This document shows positions 59,842 to 64,000 of a stretch of DNA of 64,000 nt, in pieces. The notes beneath the pieces are model-generated. The model did not search any database. It was given only the letters and a program-made list of their open reading frames with translations, and had not been told where the DNA came from. Source of the DNA: Flavobacterium sp. N3904 (GTDB lineage: Bacteria > Bacteroidota > Bacteroidia > Flavobacteriales > Flavobacteriaceae); NCBI RefSeq assembly GCF_025947305.1, contig NZ_CP110009.1, forward strand, positions 682,001-746,000. Reading direction: 5' to 3'. Position 1 is the stretch's first letter, and the number at the start of each line of letters is the position of its first letter. A program made the translations under genes and the position numbers.

Positions 59842-62013
59842 TTGAAAAAAACCATACTATTCTTAGCTGTTAGTTTTTCCAAAATCGTACTAGCTCAATC
59901 ACCAGTTTTAGCTCCGTCAGTTCCAACGATAGATGTATATCATGGCATAGAAATTACCGACGATTACCGAAATTTAGAAAATTTAGAGGATCCTGCTGTC
60001 CTCGATTGGATGAAAATTCAGACTGCATATTCTGAAACGACCTTGAAAAACATCTCCAACAGAAAAGAATTCTTAGACAGAATGCTTAACCTGGACAAAA
60101 AAACTGAATTTATTTATGGCAGTAGTATAAAAATAACTTCTGATGGTACGTATTTCTATACTAAAATGCGAAATGAAGATTCATTTCGAAAATTATATTG
60201 CAGAAAAGGGCTTACTGGCAAAGAACAATTAATTTTTGACCCGAAGGATTTTAAACCAGAAAGTGATAAAAAATATTTGATTAGCTATTACGCTCCTGCT
60301 AAAGATGGCTCCAAAGTTGCTATTGCTGTAACCGAAGGCGGAAAAGAAATTGCAGAAATAATAATTTATGACATAACAAAAAATAAAATATTACCAGAAA
60401 TCATTACAAATACTTGGCCAAGTGATTTAGGGGGTATAAACTGGTTGCCGGACAATTCTGGATTTATTTATGTTCATATTCCAAACATTGACAATAAATC
60501 TAATGATTTTATTAAAAACACACAATCAGTTGTATATAAAATTGGAAGTAATCCCAATGCAACAAAAGATATTTTTTCTATATCAAATAATCCAGAATTA
60601 AAATTAAATACAGAAGATTTTCCTATTGTAACAATTCCTCAAAAATTCAACAATTATATTTTTGGCAGCGTTGAAGGCGCTACTGTTTACAGTGATAATT
60701 ACTATGCAAAAGTTACTGATGTTTATAATGACAAAGTGGTTTGGAAACCATTCTTTAAGAAACAAGAAAAAATTAAAAGCTTTATTATTGACGGTAATGA
60801 TGTGATTTTTATTTCGGAGAAAAACAACAAAAACTTGTTGTGCAAAACATCCCTTAATAATCCAGATTTTTCGACTCCTAAAATTATAGTACAACAAATA
60901 AACAATGAAATACTGCAAGAAGTTATAAAAACAAAAGACGGACTCTTTTTTTCTACTATAAAAAACGGAGTAGTTGCTAACTTATATTTTTATAACGGAC
61001 ATAATTATAAGAAAATAAATTTACCGGCCCCTGCAGGAGCAATTTCTATACAAACAATAAGTGCAGACGTATCAGATATTTGGATTTATTGCTCTGGATG
61101 GAGTCAAAAACGCAAAAGATACAAGTACAATATTAAAGAGGATACCTTTAATGCCGAAGATATTCGTGAAGAATCAAATTATTCCGAATACAATGACATT
61201 GTTGTCGAAGAAATAGAAATTAAAACACATGACGGATTAAATTTGCCATTGACAATTATTCACAAAAAAGAATTAAAAAAAGACGGTAAAAATAGAGTAA
61301 TAATGGATGGATATGGTTCTTATGGTGTTTCAAACAGTCCTTATTTTTCACCACATAGTTTGTTATGGGTTTTAGATGGAGGTGTTTTAGTACACACCCA
61401 TGTTAGAGGTGGAGGAGAAAAAGGAGATGCTTGGCATAAAGGTGGCGTTAAAGAAACAAAACCAAATTCTTGGAAGGACTTTATTACAAGTGCCGAATAT
61501 TTAATTAAGGAAAAATATACCTCTCCAGAATTTTTAGGTGCAGAGGGAGGAAGTGCTGGGGGTATTTTGATAGGTAGAGCCATAACCGAAAGACCTGACT
61601 TGTTTAAAGCTGCAATTATTGATGTTGGTATTTTAAATGCTGTACGTTTTGAAAAAACGCCTAACGGACCGAATAATGTAAAAGAATTTGGAACTGTTGA
61701 AAACAAAGAAGAATTTAAGGCTTTGTTTGAAATGGATGCCTTTTACCATATAAAGAAAGGAGTGAAATACCCCGCAACGTTAATAACGGCTGGGATGAAC
61801 GACCCACGAGTAACAGCTTGGATTCCTGCTAAATTTGCAGCCAAACTACAAGCTAACAATTCAAACAATAATCCTATACTTTTAAATGTTGATATAGAAA
61901 GTGGTCATGGCGGAGATGTCACTTTTGATAAACTCTATGACAAATTTGCTGACTCTTATTCCTTTTTTTATTGGCAACTTGGCCATCAAGACTATAAATT
62001 AAAGACGGAATAA
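59842..62013 (+). CDS. Prolyl oligopeptidase family serine protease (S9A)
   Basis: The 723-residue protein has a signal peptide (about 1-19, ending VLAQ), a seven-bladed propeller (about 80-420; for example IVTIPQKFNNYIF) and an alpha/beta-hydrolase domain. The triad is Ser571 (GAEGGSAGGILIG; the family's usual form is GGSNGG), Asp654 (NDPRV) and His689 (ESGHGGD). It cleaves proline-containing peptides, probably in the periplasm. The start is TTG at 59842; no ATG would keep the signal peptide. It lies 32 bp after the subtilisin remnant. Confidence 0.92.
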   Translation: MKKTILFLAVSFSKIVLAQSPVLAPSVPTIDVYHGIEITDDYRNLENLEDPAVLDWMKIQTAYSETTLKNISNRKEFLDRMLNLDKKTEFIYGSSIKITSDGTYFYTKMRNEDSFRKLYCRKGLTGKEQLIFDPKDFKPESDKKYLISYYAPAKDGSKVAIAVTEGGKEIAEIIIYDITKNKILPEIITNTWPSDLGGINWLPDNSGFIYVHIPNIDNKSNDFIKNTQSVVYKIGSNPNATKDIFSISNNPELKLNTEDFPIVTIPQKFNNYIFGSVEGATVYSDNYYAKVTDVYNDKVVWKPFFKKQEKIKSFIIDGNDVIFISEKNNKNLLCKTSLNNPDFSTPKIIVQQINNEILQEVIKTKDGLFFSTIKNGVVANLYFYNGHNYKKINLPAPAGAISIQTISADVSDIWIYCSGWSQKRKRYKYNIKEDTFNAEDIREESNYSEYNDIVVEEIEIKTHDGLNLPLTIIHKKELKKDGKNRVIMDGYGSYGVSNSPYFSPHSLLWVLDGGVLVHTHVRGGGEKGDAWHKGGVKETKPNSWKDFITSAEYLIKEKYTSPEFLGAEGGSAGGILIGRAITERPDLFKAAIIDVGILNAVRFEKTPNGPNNVKEFGTVENKEEFKALFEMDAFYHIKKGVKYPATLITAGMNDPRVTAWIPAKFAAKLQANNSNNNPILLNVDIESGHGGDVTFDKLYDKFADSYSFFYWQLGHQDYKLKTE

Positions 62014-62106
62014 TGAACAATTATAAAGTTCTACCCTTTAGCACTATATTTTAAGAACTCCTTTATTTCCATTAACTTATAGGTTTTGATTTTACATATC
62101 ATAAAA

Positions 62107-62140
62107 AAAAGGAGAAAATCAATAGTGATTTTCTCCTTTT
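62107..62140. terminator. Bidirectional terminator
   Basis: AAAAGGAGAAAATCA pairs perfectly with TGATTTTCTCCTTTT around ATAG, between the convergent prolyl oligopeptidase and MORN-type genes. Confidence 0.9.
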
Positions 62141-62168
62141 CCTAAATTAATTAATTGAATATAAATGG

Positions 62169-62531
62169 CTACTCGTTTGAAGTAGCAAATGCGTCTTGTC
62201 TCCAGTTTTTAACTTTTGCAACTTTATTACTTGAAAAATCTACTTCGCAAAGACTCTTTTTATCTGTATCTTGAGACCAGAAAAACCATTTACCCGTTTT
62301 TACTCCGTTTACATATTCTCCAGAAGCTGTTTTATCTCCTGCTTCATTATAAGATACCCAGATTCCTTCCAATTTTCCGTTTTCAAAATAACCTTCTTGT
62401 TGTACTTGGCCATTTTCATAAAAATAGGTAGCTTTTATTTTTTTTCCAAATGGTTCTAAAACAGGTTTTGCATCTTGTGCAAAAATAACTCCTGAGAACA
62501 ATACAGCTGCTAATATTACAAGCTTTTTCAT
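62169..62531 (-). CDS. Secreted MORN-repeat/YwqK-like protein
   Basis: The 120-residue protein has a signal peptide (MKKLVILAAVLFSGVIFAQ) and three MORN-like repeats of the YENGQVQQEGYFENGKLEGIW, YNEAGDKTASGEYVNGVKTGKW type, which resemble the YwqK antitoxin-like family. With a signal peptide and no toxin partner visible, an envelope role is more likely than an antitoxin role. It is monocistronic on the minus strand. The C-terminal segment (KVKNWRQDAFATSNE) is not recognised. Confidence 0.82.
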   Translation of the reverse strand: MKKLVILAAVLFSGVIFAQDAKPVLEPFGKKIKATYFYENGQVQQEGYFENGKLEGIWVSYNEAGDKTASGEYVNGVKTGKWFFWSQDTDKKSLCEVDFSSNKVAKVKNWRQDAFATSNE

Positions 62532-62657
62532 ATCGTTAGTTTTTAATTGTTTACATCTTATACATCAAATGTAAAAACAATATTTACATTAAAAAAACAT
62601 TTGCTTAACAATTTCGTAACACAGACAAAAGCTTAACATTGGAAATTAAAAAAACAA

Positions 62658-62687
62658 AAAAAGCCAACACTTTCGCATTGGCTTTTT
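62658..62687 (-). terminator. Terminator of the TlpA-like gene
   Basis: AAAAAGCCAA and TTGGCTTTTT form a 10-bp stem around CACTTTCGCA, directly downstream of the minus-strand TlpA-like gene. Confidence 0.85.
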
Positions 62688-62705
62688 AATGTATAAAAAG
62701 ACTTT

Positions 62706-63704
62706 TTAATTCAATAAAGAATCCAGTTCTTTTACTAAATCTGGTGAAGAAGGCCTTGTAGCATCCGCTTTTACAATGATACCTTTTGGGTCGATCAAAA
62801 TAAATCTCGGAATACCGGTAATCTTGTAATCCTTAACAAATTTAGAATTCCAGTCATTATCCGCAAAAAGCTGTACGCCTCCTAATGATTTGTCTTTTAT
62901 CATTGTTTTCCATTTTTCCTGATCTTTCAATTTATCGATAGAAATGCTCACAAAAGTGATATTCTTGTCGTGATATTTTTTTTCAATCTCCTGCAAAAAT
63001 GGAATTTCCTGACGACAAGGCCCACACCAAGTAGCCCAAACATCAATAAAAACATATTTACCTTTAAGATCTTCCAATTTTGTTTGCCCTCCCGCATAAT
63101 TCAAATAATCGAAAGTTGGCGACGGCAAATTATTCATCTTTTTATTTTCCTGCCCTTGCTCATAATATTTAGTCAAGCCTACAAGTGACTGTTCAATGTC
63201 CTTTTTTTCGACAATTACAAAATTGGGATCAAATTTACCGTTATTTAATTGTGCCAATTCTGATGCAATTTTTTGTTCTGATAGTTTTTTAAAATCTGCT
63301 GGACTTGCAGCTAATAGCGCATCATAGTCGTATTTTGAATCCAAAATAGTCCTTTGTGCCAAATAATTATTTTCAAGAGAACCTTTTCCTGTATAAACAA
63401 TCGATGCATCAAAATCTTTTGCGTCCATTTTCAATTTCAAATCATATCCGTTTTTAAGATATAAACTGGTATATTCTACACCATCAAAAAACACATAAGG
63501 CCCTTCAACTACATTTAAAGTATCTTTGAAAACGCCATTTTTATTGACAGTAATCTTCTTGATTATTTTTTTATTGTTACGAATAAAGATAGAATCCGTG
63601 TTTCTATTGGCTATTTCAGCCTGAAAAGTAACATATTTTTTATCCTGTGCATTACTTAAAAAAGAAAACATTAGGACAAGTAAAGAACAAATTATTTTTT
63701 TCAT
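62706..63704 (-). CDS. TlpA-like thioredoxin-fold protein
   Basis: With the start at 63704 the 332-residue protein has a signal peptide (MKKIICSLLVLMFSFLSNAQ), an N-terminal DUF4369-like beta domain (residues 22-110), a helical linker and a C-terminal thioredoxin domain. The active site is WATWCGPCRQE with Cys227 and Cys230, and the cis-Pro segment is ITGIPRFILIDPKG. It would be a periplasmic thiol oxidoreductase reducing or isomerising disulfides. Twenty-three in-frame residues upstream of the chosen start look noncoding. Confidence 0.9.
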   Translation of the reverse strand: MKKIICSLLVLMFSFLSNAQDKKYVTFQAEIANRNTDSIFIRNNKKIIKKITVNKNGVFKDTLNVVEGPYVFFDGVEYTSLYLKNGYDLKLKMDAKDFDASIVYTGKGSLENNYLAQRTILDSKYDYDALLAASPADFKKLSEQKIASELAQLNNGKFDPNFVIVEKKDIEQSLVGLTKYYEQGQENKKMNNLPSPTFDYLNYAGGQTKLEDLKGKYVFIDVWATWCGPCRQEIPFLQEIEKKYHDKNITFVSISIDKLKDQEKWKTMIKDKSLGGVQLFADNDWNSKFVKDYKITGIPRFILIDPKGIIVKADATRPSSPDLVKELDSLLN

Positions 63705-63828
63705 AAAATGATAATTAAAATTTTGGTTTTCCAAATCTAAACCTAAATAGTAACACGTTAAAAAAATTAACAAAAAATTAATTTCATTGAAGTGAAGTGC
63801 TTTTCGAGATTATTTTAATTTTTGTGTT

Positions 63829-63836
63829 TACTTTTG
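63829..63836 (+). promoter_or_regulatory. Putative -7 box of aspS
   Basis: TACTTTTG matches TAnnTTTG exactly, 18 bp before the ATG at 63855, giving a short leader. No clear -33 TTG is seen at the usual distance. Confidence 0.5.
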
Positions 63837-63854
63837 TACTCAAAAATAAAAAAC

Positions 63855-64000
63855 ATGTACAGAAGTCATAATTGTGGTGAATTGAACGCCTCTCATATCA
63901 ATACAGAAGTTACACTTGCCGGTTGGGTTCAAAAATCAAGAGATAAAGGATTTATGAATTGGGTCGATTTACGAGATCGTTACGGAATTACACAATTGAT
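63855..64000 (+). CDS. aspS: Aspartyl-tRNA synthetase, N-terminal end (partial)
   Basis: The first 48 residues (starting [19 protein letters not shown], then [25 protein letters not shown]) are the OB-fold anticodon-binding domain of a bacterial AspRS; the CGEL and GWVxxxRDxGxxxFxDLRDRxG patterns are characteristic. The enzyme charges tRNA-Asp. The gene runs past the window edge, so the catalytic domain is not seen. Confidence 0.9.
   Translation, partial: MYRSHNCGELNASHINTEVTLAGWVQKSRDKGFMNWVDLRDRYGITQL

Noticed and set aside
62169..62531. Antitoxin of a toxin-antitoxin pair
   Set aside because: The MORN/YwqK-like protein has a signal peptide and no partner toxin gene beside it.

Overview
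The window is chromosomal DNA of a Flavobacterium-like member of the Bacteroidota. The evidence is the high A+T content, the TAnnTTTG type of -7 promoter box, proteins with type IX secretion (T9SS) C-terminal signals, SprB-type repeats, PorV- and PorT-like barrels, short ECF sigma factors, and the gnd/gntP/gntK and sucA/sucB arrangements. It is cut at both ends inside aminoacyl-tRNA synthetase genes: asnS on the left and aspS on the right.

Layout. 1-3.5 kb: asnS end, rpoN, a PAP2-like membrane protein and a PorT-like barrel. 3.5-12.2 kb: a PorV-type T9SS shuttle and a 2498-residue secreted subtilisin with a T9SS tail, both on the minus strand. 12.7-14.4 kb: a TPR/LuxR-type regulator split by a one-base frameshift. 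14.6-18.3 kb: gluconate operon (gnd, gntP, gntK), then tRNA-Ser(GGA). 18.5-21.5 kb: asparaginase, an acyltransferase and TatD. 21.7-29.9 kb: an ECF sigma factor and a TPR anti-sigma-like protein, divergent from a lipoprotein, a PKD/beta-barrel protein, a CHAT caspase-like protease and a retropepsin-like protease. Three tandem promoter-like repeats with identical spacing lie between the two arms. 29.9-39.8 kb: Tet-type MFS exporter, SprB-repeat T9SS protein, sucB/sucA, a small barrel protein and a polyprenyl synthetase. 40-57 kb: two paralogous TetR-TolC-HlyD-RND efflux operons, separated by small orphan genes and a second sigma factor. 57-59.8 kb: a noncoding hot spot, a DUF3754 protein and decayed gene pieces. 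59.8-64 kb: prolyl oligopeptidase, a MORN-type protein, a TlpA-like thioredoxin and aspS.

The most unusual signals are noncoding. (1) Nine palindromes (cores TCAAATTTGA or TCATGCATGA) lie at 57336-57518 with a 21-22 bp centre-to-centre period, two helical turns. (2) Two 115-bp copies (23114-23228 and 57093-57207) can fold as a three-stem element with a TTCG-capped hairpin; they share paired substitutions, and their mismatches become G.U only on the minus strand. (3) Three copies of GGGTAAC-N17-(T/G)ATATAA stand in front of the CHAT-protease operon, next to the sigma gene that may read them. (4) The two TetR efflux operons carry the same operator-like dyad, GGAAACTTT-N10-AAAGTTTCC, embedded in their promoters. 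All functional links are inferred by reading the sequence; no database search was run.
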